Below are positions 1 to 7,701 of a DNA stretch of 33,620 bases, one piece after another. Position 1 is the stretch's first letter. Every line of letters begins with the position of its first letter. A program made the position numbers and the translations under genes. Source of the stretch: Pseudomonadota bacterium (lineage in GTDB: Bacteria; Myxococcota_A; UBA796; GCA-2862545); contig PKDJ01000024.1 of NCBI GenBank assembly GCA_002862545.1, positions 1 through 33,620 of the forward strand, read 5' to 3'. Under the pieces are notes generated by a model that saw only the letters and a program-made list of their open reading frames with translations, did not search any database and was not told where the DNA came from.

Positions 1-1
1 G

Positions 2-109
2 GACATCGACGACGAGGGCCGCCAGGCGGAGGACGTCGATCCCGACGATGACATGGGCGACGATGCACCGGAACCGGTCTGCTTCGATTCCGCCGGAGGT
101 GCCGTCTGA
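2..109 (+). CDS. C-terminal fragment of unknown acidic protein
   Basis: The second forward frame is open from the window edge to a TGA at 107-109, giving about 35 residues that are very rich in Asp and Glu (for example DPDDDMGDD) and end CFDSAGGAV. The start lies outside the window. Acidic, Asp-rich tails are common in the secreted proteins of this region, but no family can be named. It is called coding because the frame is open to the edge and its composition is biased in a protein-like way; a chance open frame of this length cannot be excluded. Confidence 0.45.
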   Translation, partial: DIDDEGRQAEDVDPDDDMGDDAPEPVCFDSAGGAV

Positions 110-330
110 AGATGTGTGAGGGTGGCGGTGTGCGTCGAGCACGGACGAGACAGGCGTACAGGCTGTAACAAGGCGCTTGTCTAACTGTTCCGGTAAGGGG
201 ACTGGAGATGTCCATCATGGGGCGCTGCTTTGCTGGGCGCGGGACGGGGCCGTGTGGATACAATATAACCCGCGGCGGAGGAATGGTGCCACTTTATGCC
301 GCATCCCAGAGCTACCGGGACAGCCACGCC

Positions 331-909
331 TCAATCTGTGAATGGCCCGGACGCCCTCCAGCCGGCCAACGCACGAGGCACCTCTGCGTCAGCCACGGCA
401 TCCAGCGAGAGCCCGACGACGATCAGGTCCCACTCGCCGAGGATGGGCCGCGTCATGTCGCCCGTGCGCGTGTCCAGCTCCACCGGCAGTCCAGCATGAG
501 GAGCGAGGGCCTCCGCGATGCGAAGAGACCGGGCGCTGCGCTCGATCGCCCGCACGGACAGTCCGTCTGCAGCACCCGTGCGAGCGGCGAATCGCGCCAC
601 CCCGAGGTGGGTCGTGCCGAGCCCCGCACCGAGGTCGAGCACGCGCCATGTGCGCCGTGAGGGCAAGGCGCCGACGCGGCGAAGCTCCGACAGCGGGTAC
701 TCCACCTTCGGCAGGTCTCGCGGCAGGAAGAACCGGAGTCGCGCAGCGAGCGCCGCCTCCTGATCCCGCAGGCGCCGGCGGTCACGGGTGTAGACGCGGG
801 ACAGCTCCGCCACGGCCTCTGCGAGCGCGTCGCCCGTCCGGTCCTGGCGGAGGACCTCTCTCGCGACCGTGTCGACGGCGTCCATCCACTGGGACTCGAT
901 GGGCCTCAC
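331..909 (-). CDS. Rsm22-like SAM methyltransferase, short form
   Basis: Predicted class I S-adenosylmethionine methyltransferase of about 192 residues. The SAM-binding glycine motif LDLGAGLGTT lies at about residues 91-100. It is preceded by RFFLPRDLPKVEYPLSEL, which resembles the segment just before motif I in the small-subunit Rsm22 family. The ORF track starts at 1011, but I chose the GTG at 909 because AGGAGG sits 7 nt before it and the longer form would overlap the divergent gene at 986. Rsm22 proteins are usually much longer and carry a C-terminal cysteine-rich part. This one stops soon after the domain (ASGPFTD), and the other minus frames downstream contain no recognisable continuation. 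It may be a truncated or decayed copy, or a different small methyltransferase. The methyltransferase fold is fairly sure; the Rsm22 assignment is moderate. Confidence 0.65.
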   Translation of the reverse strand: MRPIESQWMDAVDTVAREVLRQDRTGDALAEAVAELSRVYTRDRRRLRDQEAALAARLRFFLPRDLPKVEYPLSELRRVGALPSRRTWRVLDLGAGLGTTHLGVARFAARTGAADGLSVRAIERSARSLRIAEALAPHAGLPVELDTRTGDMTRPILGEWDLIVVGLSLDAVADAEVPRALAGWRASGPFTD

Positions 910-973
910 TGGGCTGCCTCCTCCTCGTCGCGTCCAGAGTAGTTCGCTGGACGCCCCCGCGGGCGCGGTGCGA

Positions 974-979
974 TAGACG
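974..979 (+). promoter_or_regulatory. Candidate -10 element for leaderless start at 986
   Basis: The hexamer TAGACG lies exactly 6 nt before the ATG at 986, and there is no Shine-Dalgarno sequence upstream of that ATG. The spacing places the transcription start at the A of the ATG. No good -35 box was seen. The same geometry occurs upstream of the genes at 3160, 5712(-) and 32273(-). Confidence 0.35.
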
Positions 980-985
980 AGCGGC

Positions 986-2554
986 ATGCTGTGGCTCCTC
1001 CTCGCCTGCACCGACCTCGTCGCCGAGCCCGAGCGGGCGCCATCGGCCTACAGCATCCCCACGACCGCAGATGGACTGCTCACCGTCGAGCCGATCATCG
1101 CTCTTCAGGCGGCCCCCGAGCGCTTCCACGCGCCGCTCCATGCCGACCTGTCCGCGCTGTCGGAGACGCCGTGGGAGGCCCCACCACGGATGCACCTGAT
1201 CGACGGCCTGTGCTACGGCAACCCACGGGTTCGCGAGCAGATCCGGGAAGCAGTCCTCGCTATCGACGCCATCGATGATGCCTGGGCCGACTGGCCGTCG
1301 CTGCTCGGCACCTGCTTCACTGACTCCTACTGCCAGTGGGCGAGTACGCTGGCCCAGGAGCCCGAAGCTCACGGACGCTTGTTCCAGCGGGGACTCGCTC
1401 GCTGTGGCGAGGCCGCGCGCCCCGTCCTCGAGGGAGAGACCGTCCTCACCTGGGCGCTGCTCGACTGGTACGCCGATCGGGCTCGCCTCGGCGCTGGCTC
1501 GGCCGAGCCCCTGCTGTACAGCGTCGTCGATCACGCCCTTGCCACCGTCGATGTCGACCCACTGGTTCTCGCCGAGGCTCTCGGAGGCTGGGACCACCCC
1601 GAGTCTGCGGAGCGACTCCTTCGTCTGCACGCGGTGTCCGACGATCCCACCGAGGTCGCCCTGTACATGACCCGGCAGAGCGAACACCAGGCTCAGGCCC
1701 TGGCCGACATGACCTGCGCCTACCGCCAGGACCGCCGCTGCGACGTGGCCTGGCGGCGCCCGGGCAGCGACTGGGTCGGCACCTTTCAGCATGTGCCCCC
1801 CCACAAGGCCCTCGCCCAGTGGGGCAGCACCACCGACCTGATCGACGGCCTCGACGCCTGCGTGCGCACCAGCAGCACTGAGCTCGGCGACACCACGCTC
1901 GCGACGGACTGTCTCTCTGTCCTCTCCCGAGTCGACCGCAGTCGCGCCGCCGGTGTCGCCAGTGAGACCTTCCGCTGGACCGAGGATGCCCGCCTCCAGC
2001 AGCTCCTCGACGAGCTGCCTACTCCCCTGGACACACTTCGAGCCGACCTCGGCAGACTCGGCTTCCTCGGCGGAGAGGTCGAGCCTGCACCGCATGAGCC
2101 GGGCGGGAGCCTCGACCTGTTGATCGCCCACGGTGAGGCCGTCGTCCTCACCCTCGACGGCCCCGACAGCTACCTCCGTCGTCTCCTGTGGCTCGCCGGT
2201 CACCACGATCTGCCCGTCGATCGGGTGAGCGGTGCCCAGGGGCTGGAGGCGGTCCATGTCTGGATCGACGGCAAGAGACTGCGGGTGGTCCACAGCGGCG
2301 ACAGCTGGCAAGCCGTCGTCCTGTCTGTCGCTCTGGCGAACCGTGTCCTCGCCGAGCTGGGCGACTCCCGCCGCATGCGGCTGACGGAGGGCTGGCCGGC
2401 AGCAGCCGTCCTCGGGGAGCCCAGCGCCTTGGCCGAGCTCCCCAGCGTGAGCGGCATCCGCTGGAGAGAGCCCGAGCCCGAGCTGTGGGAGCCCGTCGAG
2501 GACGACACCGATCTACCCCTCGTGGAGCTGGCAGAGCCCGAGGACGCCCTGTGA
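986..2554 (+). CDS. Large secreted lipoprotein, unknown function
   Basis: A 522-residue protein that begins MLWLLLACTD, a minimal lipoprotein signal with a lipobox (LLAC) and Cys8 as the acylation site. It lacks the basic N-region usual for signal peptides, as do several other proteins in the window. The body is mostly predicted helix, with several Cys residues in the first 300 residues that could form disulfides after export. The C-terminus is acidic (EPEPELWEPVEDD). No known domain was recognised. There is no ribosome binding site; a TAGACG hexamer 6 nt upstream suggests a leaderless mRNA. The stop overlaps the GTG of the next gene by 4 nt, so the two are probably made together at the envelope. 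A 509-residue antisense ORF over this gene is treated as a shadow. Confidence 0.8.
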   Translation: MLWLLLACTDLVAEPERAPSAYSIPTTADGLLTVEPIIALQAAPERFHAPLHADLSALSETPWEAPPRMHLIDGLCYGNPRVREQIREAVLAIDAIDDAWADWPSLLGTCFTDSYCQWASTLAQEPEAHGRLFQRGLARCGEAARPVLEGETVLTWALLDWYADRARLGAGSAEPLLYSVVDHALATVDVDPLVLAEALGGWDHPESAERLLRLHAVSDDPTEVALYMTRQSEHQAQALADMTCAYRQDRRCDVAWRRPGSDWVGTFQHVPPHKALAQWGSTTDLIDGLDACVRTSSTELGDTTLATDCLSVLSRVDRSRAAGVASETFRWTEDARLQQLLDELPTPLDTLRADLGRLGFLGGEVEPAPHEPGGSLDLLIAHGEAVVLTLDGPDSYLRRLLWLAGHHDLPVDRVSGAQGLEAVHVWIDGKRLRVVHSGDSWQAVVLSVALANRVLAELGDSRRMRLTEGWPAAAVLGEPSALAELPSVSGIRWREPEPELWEPVEDDTDLPLVELAEPEDAL

Positions 2555-3060
2555 GCCCGACCCGGAGACAGGTGCTCGCGGCGAGCGCAGGCGTCGCGGT
2601 CGCCGGAGGCCTGGGGGCAGGCACCATGGCGTGGCGCTGGTGGGAGCGGCCTCCCGGAGCCGGTCTCGCCCAGCTGGCGACCGACGAGCACGCCTTCGTC
2701 CAGGCCCTCGCCGAGGCCTGGATGCCCACAGGAGGCGAGCCTGCACTCTCGGGTGCCGATGCCGCTCTCGGCGACTTCTTCGACGGCATCGTCGACGGCA
2801 TGCACCCGAGCACCGGACGGGAGCTACGCCTCTTGCTCGCCGGCCTCGACGCCCTGACGCTCCCCACCCACCTCGCCCGGTACCACACCCTGGGTCTCGG
2901 CGACCGCCAGGACGTGCTGCGGAGCTGGCTGCACAGCGACATCACCCTGCTCCGCTCTGGCGTTCATGCCGTGGTGGCCCTCGTGTCGCTCGGCTGGACC
3001 AGCCATCCGGACGTGGCCGAGCGCCTGCGGCCGTACTTCAGGTGTGGCTACAGCCGCTGA
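2551..3060 (+). CDS. Tat-exported Gluconate_2-dh3-like protein
   Basis: A 169-residue protein beginning VSPTRRQVLAASAGVAVAG, a twin-arginine signal (TRRQVLA followed by a hydrophobic stretch), so it is probably exported folded. The mature part (ATDEHAFVQALAEAWMPTGG, then a DFFDGIVDGMHP segment) resembles the small subunit-3 family of gluconate 2-dehydrogenase-type oxidoreductases (Gluconate_2-dh3). In that family the small subunit normally works beside a GMC flavoprotein. The GTG start at 2551 overlaps the stop of the upstream lipoprotein gene by 4 nt (GTGA), which indicates translational coupling; the ORF-track start at 2188 lies inside that gene and is rejected. No GMC oxidoreductase gene is next to it, so its partner must be elsewhere or is the lipoprotein itself. 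The Tat signal is clear; the family call is moderate. Confidence 0.75.
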   Translation: MSPTRRQVLAASAGVAVAGGLGAGTMAWRWWERPPGAGLAQLATDEHAFVQALAEAWMPTGGEPALSGADAALGDFFDGIVDGMHPSTGRELRLLLAGLDALTLPTHLARYHTLGLGDRQDVLRSWLHSDITLLRSGVHAVVALVSLGWTSHPDVAERLRPYFRCGYSR

Positions 3061-3111
3061 CGGGTCGCGAGCGCGAGTGCGCACCCCGAAGCACGCGGGA
3101 ACGCGGCACCT

Positions 3112-3123
3112 CGTACATGTACG
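3112..3123. promoter_or_regulatory. Perfect 12-bp palindrome, operator candidate
   Basis: CGTACATGTACG is a perfect palindrome in the 99-bp gap between the Tat protein gene and the gene at 3160. Its centre is about 42 nt before the ATG at 3160, a common position for a dimeric regulator. No specific regulator is assigned. Confidence 0.35.
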
Positions 3124-3147
3124 GGCGTGGGTGCCCGACCATCCGGC

Positions 3148-3153
3148 TACGTT
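3148..3153 (+). promoter_or_regulatory. Candidate -10 element for leaderless start at 3160
   Basis: TACGTT lies exactly 6 nt before the ATG at 3160, and no Shine-Dalgarno sequence is present. The spacing fits transcription starting at the first base of the coding region. Confidence 0.35.
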
Positions 3154-3159
3154 CCATAC

Positions 3160-3711
3160 ATGGCACGCGATCCAGAGCACCTGTCTCGTCTGTACGGTGA
3201 GGAACCACCGACCGAGCCCCGCCTGGCCCCGCCACCCTCTTCGCCACTGTTCGCGAACATGGCGCTGCCCTGGATTCTGCTCATCCTGACCCTAGGCGCG
3301 ACCTCCGCTCTGGTGTCCGCAGCCTCGTCCTACGTGATCGCCACCGGGGGCAGCGAGAGCGAGCTCGTGCGATGGGGTGTGACGAGCCGTGGCGAGTGGG
3401 TGCTCGCCTACCAAGACCACAGCCCCGACGGCGACGGCACCTCCGGCTGCGCCGTCCTGGGCAGCGGCTTCCTCGTCCGCTGGGACGATGCGGCACCGAC
3501 CGGACGAATCGACCTCCGCGGCGGGGCCTTGGAGGCACGGCCCAACGGCGTAGAGGCCACTCACGGCGTCGAGCACCTCAGCTGCCCCCTTCCCGACGAG
3601 ACGGCCATTCTCGCCTTCACCACCCAAGCCGAGCCGCTCACCCTCCGGGGCGCCACAGCCACCCACCCCGCGCGTGACCGCAGGGTCGACCGCTATCGCC
3701 TGCGGCGCTGA
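3160..3711 (+). CDS. Single-pass membrane protein, unknown function
   Basis: A 183-residue protein with a short Pro-rich cytoplasmic N-terminus (RLYGEEPPTEPRLAPPPSS), one transmembrane helix at about residues 35-55 (MALPWILLILTLGATSALV), and a C-terminal domain of about 125 residues predicted to be outside the cytoplasm. That domain has two cysteines (SGCAVLG and HLSCPLP) that could pair. The ATG at 3160 was preferred over the track start at 3127 because a TACGTT hexamer lies 6 nt upstream and the protein from 3160 has a normal membrane-protein N-terminus. It ends 6 nt before the convergent recQ-like gene. No family was recognised. Confidence 0.65.
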   Translation: MARDPEHLSRLYGEEPPTEPRLAPPPSSPLFANMALPWILLILTLGATSALVSAASSYVIATGGSESELVRWGVTSRGEWVLAYQDHSPDGDGTSGCAVLGSGFLVRWDDAAPTGRIDLRGGALEARPNGVEATHGVEHLSCPLPDETAILAFTTQAEPLTLRGATATHPARDRRVDRYRLRR

Positions 3712-3717
3712 GTCGGC

Positions 3718-5712
3718 TCAGACCATCCCGCGACGTCCGAGCCGCCAGCGCACCCGCGCGATCACCAGCGGCACCCGGCGCCCACGATGCCCCGCCGCCT
3801 GAAGCGCGCGAGCGGCCTCTCGCAGAGTCGCTCCTGAGCCGGTGTAGTCGTCGAGCAGGAGCACGTCGCCGCTCGGGACCGTGCCGGCACGCATGCAGCC
3901 GGAGACATTGGCGCGGCGCTGATCGTTGTTCAGCAGCTCTCCCTGTCGTGCCTCCGGGGGCGTCCACTGCAGCGCCTCGACCAGCGGCACCCCAAGGCGC
4001 TCCGCGAGCTCTCGGGCCGTAGCGTCACGGCCTGCCCATGTGCGACTGGGCACGGGCACCACCGCACTCACCCCGAGACCTCGGGCACAGTCCGCGAGCC
4101 GCTCGAGCACCGCGTCTGTCGGCGCACCGCTCCCCCGCCCTCGCATGAAGGACACGAACTCAGGTGACCGTCGTCCGCTGTCGAGCAACGCCCGACCGCT
4201 GGCGAGCTCCTTGCGGTAGCCCCGGACGATCACGGGCCGGGACGCCAGCCAAGCGACGGACTGGGTGTCGGGGGTCGGCGGCGGTGGCTCCTCGCCCGTG
4301 CAGCTCCCGCAGCGCCCACAGCTCGGCGCCTCGGGGTCGCCCAGCGCCCTCCGGAGCGCCCGCATCAGGCAGCCCACCTCTCCCTCGGCATAGGCGACCA
4401 TGCGCTCGAGCTGCTCCCGTCGGGTCTGCTCCTGCCGCACATACCGGCTCAGGTCCGGCTCTCCCGCCTTCGAGGTCGCCCGGTACCACTGGGTACGCTT
4501 GACCGCCTCCTTCACGACGAAGCCCTGCTCCACCAGCTCTGCGACCACCACCGTCACCCGAGTGGGGTGGAGGCCGGAGCGGCGTCGGAGATCCATGAGC
4601 CGCAGCGGCGCTCTGCCCAGGAGCTCTCGGATACGAGCGAAGTCTTCCGGCACCGGACGGGCCGAGTGGATGAAGTACTCCTGGATGCGGCGGTCCGCTG
4701 GGTCGTAGAGCAGCAGTCCTCGTGCCGGCAGACCATCGCGTCCGGCCCGCCCGACCTCCTGGTAGCAGGCGGTGATCGAGCCTGGAACGTCGACGTGAAC
4801 CACCGCTCGAAGGTCGGACTTGTCGATGCCCATACCCAGAGCATTGGTCGCCGCGATCGCCGTGAAGCGCCCGGCGAGGAAGTCCGACTGCAGGCGGCCC
4901 TTGTCCTCCGGTGCCATGCCGGCGTGGTACGCCGCGACGTCGTGGCCACGGTGGGAGAGAAACTCAGCCACAAGCTCGGTGTTGTCGCGCGTCGCGCAGT
5001 ACAGCAGCGCCGGGGTCGGCCCCTCTCGCAGCCAGGCGTCCAGCCGGTCCAGCTTCTCCGCGAGGCCGGACACCCGGCAGGTCGCGAGCGCGAGATTCGG
5101 GCGATCCATGCTGCGCCGGTGGACCTCGATGGGCGACAGCTGCGCCTGGATGTCCGCCTCGGTGCGTGCGTCTGCCGTGGCGGTCAGGGCGAGTACCCGG
5201 GTGTCCCGTCCGCCGTCTCTCACGGCCTGAACCAGGCGGGCGATCTCCCGGTACGCCGGTCGGAAGTCGTGACCCCAGGTCGAGATGCAGTGCGCCTCAT
5301 CGATCACGACCATCGCGAGGGGGAGTGACGTGAGGAAGCGAAGCCGCTCGACGTTGTCGAGCTGCTCGGGGGCCACGAAGAGCACGTCCAGCTCACCCGC
5401 TGCAGCCTGCTCCCGAGCCCGCTCGTTGTCCGCCGGCTCCTGATCCGAGTTGATCGAGGCCGCTGCGATGCCGAAGCGATGCTGCAGGTGGTCGAGCTGG
5501 TCGCGCATCAGGGCCAGCAGGGGGCTGATCACGAGGGTCAGGCCGTCCAAGACCACTGCGGGGAGCTGGTACAGCAGCGACTTGCCAGCTCCTGTGGGCT
5601 GGATGCACAGCAGATCGGTGCCCGCGAGGAGGGCCTCGATGGCCTCGCGCTGGCCCGGGCGGAAGCGCTCGAAGCCAAAGCGCTCACGGAGAACGTGTTC
5701 GAGCTTGGACAT
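3718..5712 (-). CDS. RecQ-family helicase fused to phosphoribosyltransferase-like domain
   Basis: A 664-residue ATP-dependent 3'-5' DNA helicase of the RecQ family. Helicase motifs are complete: Walker A TGAGKS at about 40-45, DEAH box at 138-141, motif III ALTATA at 175-180, motif V TNALGMGIDKSD near 289-300, and arginine-finger motif VI QEVGRAGRDG near 318-327. A RecQ-C-terminal zinc site is suggested by Cys448, Cys465, Cys468 and Cys471. From about residue 545 to the end there is an extra domain with VVPVPSR and LLLDDYTGSGATL, the PRPP-binding loop pattern of type I phosphoribosyltransferases, closest to the ComF-like group; no HRDC domain was seen. The gene starts 19 nt after the upstream gene, with a TATGCG hexamer 6 nt before the ATG and no ribosome binding site. 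It probably acts in recombination or repair; the added domain's role is unknown. Confidence 0.92.
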   Translation of the reverse strand: MSKLEHVLRERFGFERFRPGQREAIEALLAGTDLLCIQPTGAGKSLLYQLPAVVLDGLTLVISPLLALMRDQLDHLQHRFGIAAASINSDQEPADNERAREQAAAGELDVLFVAPEQLDNVERLRFLTSLPLAMVVIDEAHCISTWGHDFRPAYREIARLVQAVRDGGRDTRVLALTATADARTEADIQAQLSPIEVHRRSMDRPNLALATCRVSGLAEKLDRLDAWLREGPTPALLYCATRDNTELVAEFLSHRGHDVAAYHAGMAPEDKGRLQSDFLAGRFTAIAATNALGMGIDKSDLRAVVHVDVPGSITACYQEVGRAGRDGLPARGLLLYDPADRRIQEYFIHSARPVPEDFARIRELLGRAPLRLMDLRRRSGLHPTRVTVVVAELVEQGFVVKEAVKRTQWYRATSKAGEPDLSRYVRQEQTRREQLERMVAYAEGEVGCLMRALRRALGDPEAPSCGRCGSCTGEEPPPPTPDTQSVAWLASRPVIVRGYRKELASGRALLDSGRRSPEFVSFMRGRGSGAPTDAVLERLADCARGLGVSAVVPVPSRTWAGRDATARELAERLGVPLVEALQWTPPEARQGELLNNDQRRANVSGCMRAGTVPSGDVLLLDDYTGSGATLREAARALQAAGHRGRRVPLVIARVRWRLGRRGMV

Positions 5713-5718
5713 CCGCTG

Positions 5719-5724
5719 CGCATA
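5719..5724 (-). promoter_or_regulatory. Candidate extended -10 for leaderless recQ-like gene
   Basis: On the minus strand the sequence reads TGCTATGCGCAGCGGATG. The TATGCG hexamer, preceded by an extended TG, is 6 nt before the helicase ATG, with no Shine-Dalgarno sequence. It lies in the 19-nt gap after the upstream gene, so recQ may have its own promoter inside the apparent operon. Confidence 0.35.
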
Positions 5725-5731
5725 GCACGCG

Positions 5732-6217
5732 TCAGGGCAGGGCGACCTCGCGCGAGACCCCGTCGACGGTCACCGTGAAGTGCCCAGGGTCGACAGCGAC
5801 ATCGTCGTGGCGCCCGACGTCGAGGCGAACCACCGCCCCCTCGGGCGAGGCCTCGACGATCATCAGGCGCTCGGAGGTGGTCACCAGCATCGCTGGCCGC
5901 TGGTAGCCGTGCGGGCCCGCGGACAGCTTGAAGCCGACACCCACCTTCTGAAGACCTCGGAGCCGGCGCGTGAGATCGAGGAATCCATGGACCTTAGGCG
6001 CATCACCAGAGGTGGCGACCACCCAGGCTGCAGCATCACCCAGGACGACGACCCTGGGCGCGTCGCAGCCCGCCACCGCCCATCCGACAACTCCCGGAAG
6101 CTCCGCCACAGCTCGCCACTCCACCACCTCGGGCGCCTCACACCCGAGCGCCGCCCCCAGGGCGGGAAGGTGCTCGGTGGGTACAGCGAGCGCCAACGCG
6201 GCGAACAGGGCGATCAC
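5732..6217 (-). CDS. Small secreted protein, unknown function
   Basis: A 161-residue protein starting at a GTG, with a short hydrophobic signal peptide (MIALFAALALAVP) and a predicted beta-rich mature part. It has two cysteines (GCEAP and GCDAP) that could form a disulfide in the periplasm. The GTG overlaps the stop of the upstream gene (GTGA, 4 nt), so the two are translationally coupled. No family was recognised. It lies between the caspase-like protein gene and the RecQ-like gene on the same strand. Confidence 0.72.
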   Translation of the reverse strand: MIALFAALALAVPTEHLPALGAALGCEAPEVVEWRAVAELPGVVGWAVAGCDAPRVVVLGDAAAWVVATSGDAPKVHGFLDLTRRLRGLQKVGVGFKLSAGPHGYQRPAMLVTTSERLMIVEASPEGAVVRLDVGRHDDVAVDPGHFTVTVDGVSREVALP

Positions 6218-7518
6218 TCGGAATCAGCAGGGACCCGACGGTCGGGCATGGAGGTGACCTCGAACAGGTGGTCGGCGAGATCCTCACGCTCCGTGTAGCT
6301 CTGGTTCACGTCGCGAAGACCATCCCGATGGGCCCCGCCACCGAGGCCAGGCGCCGTGCCCTGGTAGCTGGCCGAGTTCGTCGCCATGCGGATCTCCTCG
6401 AGCTCGCCATCCTTGTTGAGGAGGCTCCGCTTGAGACCGACCATGTTGTGCCGGGAGTCCTTCGCCGCCGCATCGGAGCGCTCACCCTCGCTGCGCATGG
6501 CATCGAGGAGGAACTCGCCATTGGACTCGGCCCCGTTGGCCGCGACTGGCGCGAGCACCTGCTTCCAGTAGGAGCTCATCTCGATGTTCTCGAAGGTGTC
6601 CTGGAGGAAGGCATTGGTGGAGATGTCGTTGCCCTGCTCGTCCTGCATGCCCATGCTGTCGGTGTTGCAGGCGGCGAGCTGCACGGACTTCACGCCGGCG
6701 TAGGCGTTGGGGAACACGCTCTTGAGCACCGCCACGTCGACCAAGCTGAAGTAGTCGTCGGTGTCGTCGTAGACGTGGTCCTGACCCGGCACCTCGCCCC
6801 AGATTCCCCGCCCTGTGTCTGGGGAGTAGTCCGCGTCGTAGTGGTGACCCGAGAAGACGATGCTGCTGACGTCCATCTGCCCCTGCTCGGCCCGGTACAT
6901 CGCCATGATGAACTGGACGAGCTCGTTGGTCGCACCGTTGCCGCTGTCGAGCTCTCGGAACGACCCGTCGTCGTTCTGAAGCAGGGACTGGACCAGGCTG
7001 TCGGCCGTCCCACCGTCCATGCCCAGGGTCATCACCGTGTCGCGCCAGTCGGAGACCGCCTGCGCTTGGGCCACCGGATCGTCGCCGATGCCCGAGGTGC
7101 CCAGAGACTTCACCTCTTCGCCGATGCGGACCTGACCCGACTCGAGGTCGTCGGCACCGTGCCACCACTCGACCCGCTCGGCCGCCTCGGCCCCGAACAC
7201 ACCCGCGTAGGTGCCCTGGTCGAAGGTGACGTTGTCGCCCTCACCACTCCAGTACGGGTCCGAGATGGCCATGAGATCGCGATGCCCCAGCCCCTCGTGC
7301 TCGGCCTGCTTGAGCGCAGCGAGTGACTCGGGGATCTCGTCCTGACGGTGCGTGGTGTTGTTCAGCGTCAGGTACAGGACGACGTCCTGCGGATCCTGCG
7401 ACTGCGCCAGAGCGTCCTTCATGACGTCGTTACTGACTGCAGGCGGCTCTGGGGTCGGCGCGGGGGCGTCAGTCGTCGGAGGAGCGCCCGACGCGCGAAG
7501 GTGACTGAGCTGCGACAT
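6214..7518 (-). CDS. Protein with caspase/clostripain-like His-Cys motifs
   Basis: A 434-residue protein without a signal peptide. After a Pro/Ala/Thr-rich N-terminus (residues 10-28) there is a helical region, then IVFSGHHYDAD (His225-His226) and, about 58 residues later, VKSVQLAACNTD (Cys284). A beta strand ending SGH followed later by a strand ending AC or SACNT is the His-Cys dyad pattern of the CD-clan cysteine peptidases (caspase, clostripain and legumain folds). I read this by eye and cannot confirm the fold. The ATG at 7518 was chosen because GGAGG lies 5 nt upstream; the longer track ORF to 7887 would overlap the divergent peptidase gene. The stop overlaps the next gene's GTG. It could be a peptidase, or a member of an unnamed family with the same motif spacing. 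Confidence 0.6.
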   Translation of the reverse strand: MSQLSHLRASGAPPTTDAPAPTPEPPAVSNDVMKDALAQSQDPQDVVLYLTLNNTTHRQDEIPESLAALKQAEHEGLGHRDLMAISDPYWSGEGDNVTFDQGTYAGVFGAEAAERVEWWHGADDLESGQVRIGEEVKSLGTSGIGDDPVAQAQAVSDWRDTVMTLGMDGGTADSLVQSLLQNDDGSFRELDSGNGATNELVQFIMAMYRAEQGQMDVSSIVFSGHHYDADYSPDTGRGIWGEVPGQDHVYDDTDDYFSLVDVAVLKSVFPNAYAGVKSVQLAACNTDSMGMQDEQGNDISTNAFLQDTFENIEMSSYWKQVLAPVAANGAESNGEFLLDAMRSEGERSDAAAKDSRHNMVGLKRSLLNKDGELEEIRMATNSASYQGTAPGLGGGAHRDGLRDVNQSYTEREDLADHLFEVTSMPDRRVPADSE

Positions 7519-7701
7519 GGTGGCCTCCGAGGAGCAGGCGACGACGTACTCTATCAAGATCGGAGACACGGCCCCGTAGAGCAGCCCCCCCTGCATGGCG
7601 CTCTCGGACGCCGCAGGAACGAATACATCGCAGGCCGCCACGGTGAGAGGGGCCGACGCTGAAACGCCGGAGTCCCGACCGGAGCCTCCTCGGTCGCACC
7701 A

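Noticed and set aside
168-180. Inverted repeat ACAAG-GCG-CTTGT as terminator of the first partial gene
   Set aside because: A 5-bp stem with no T-run is too weak to support a terminator call.
208-660. 150-residue plus-strand ORF including GGAGG-A-ATG at about 278
   Set aside because: The spacing of 1 nt between GGAGG and ATG is too short, and the frame runs antisense through the methyltransferase gene.
782-2311. 509-residue minus-strand ORF
   Set aside because: Antisense to the lipoprotein gene at 986-2554, with no recognisable domain and a low-complexity Gly/Val/Glu composition.
6268-7326. 352-residue plus-strand ORF rich in Val and His
   Set aside because: Antisense to the caspase-like gene; no domain, and the opposite strand has a ribosome binding site and coupled neighbour.
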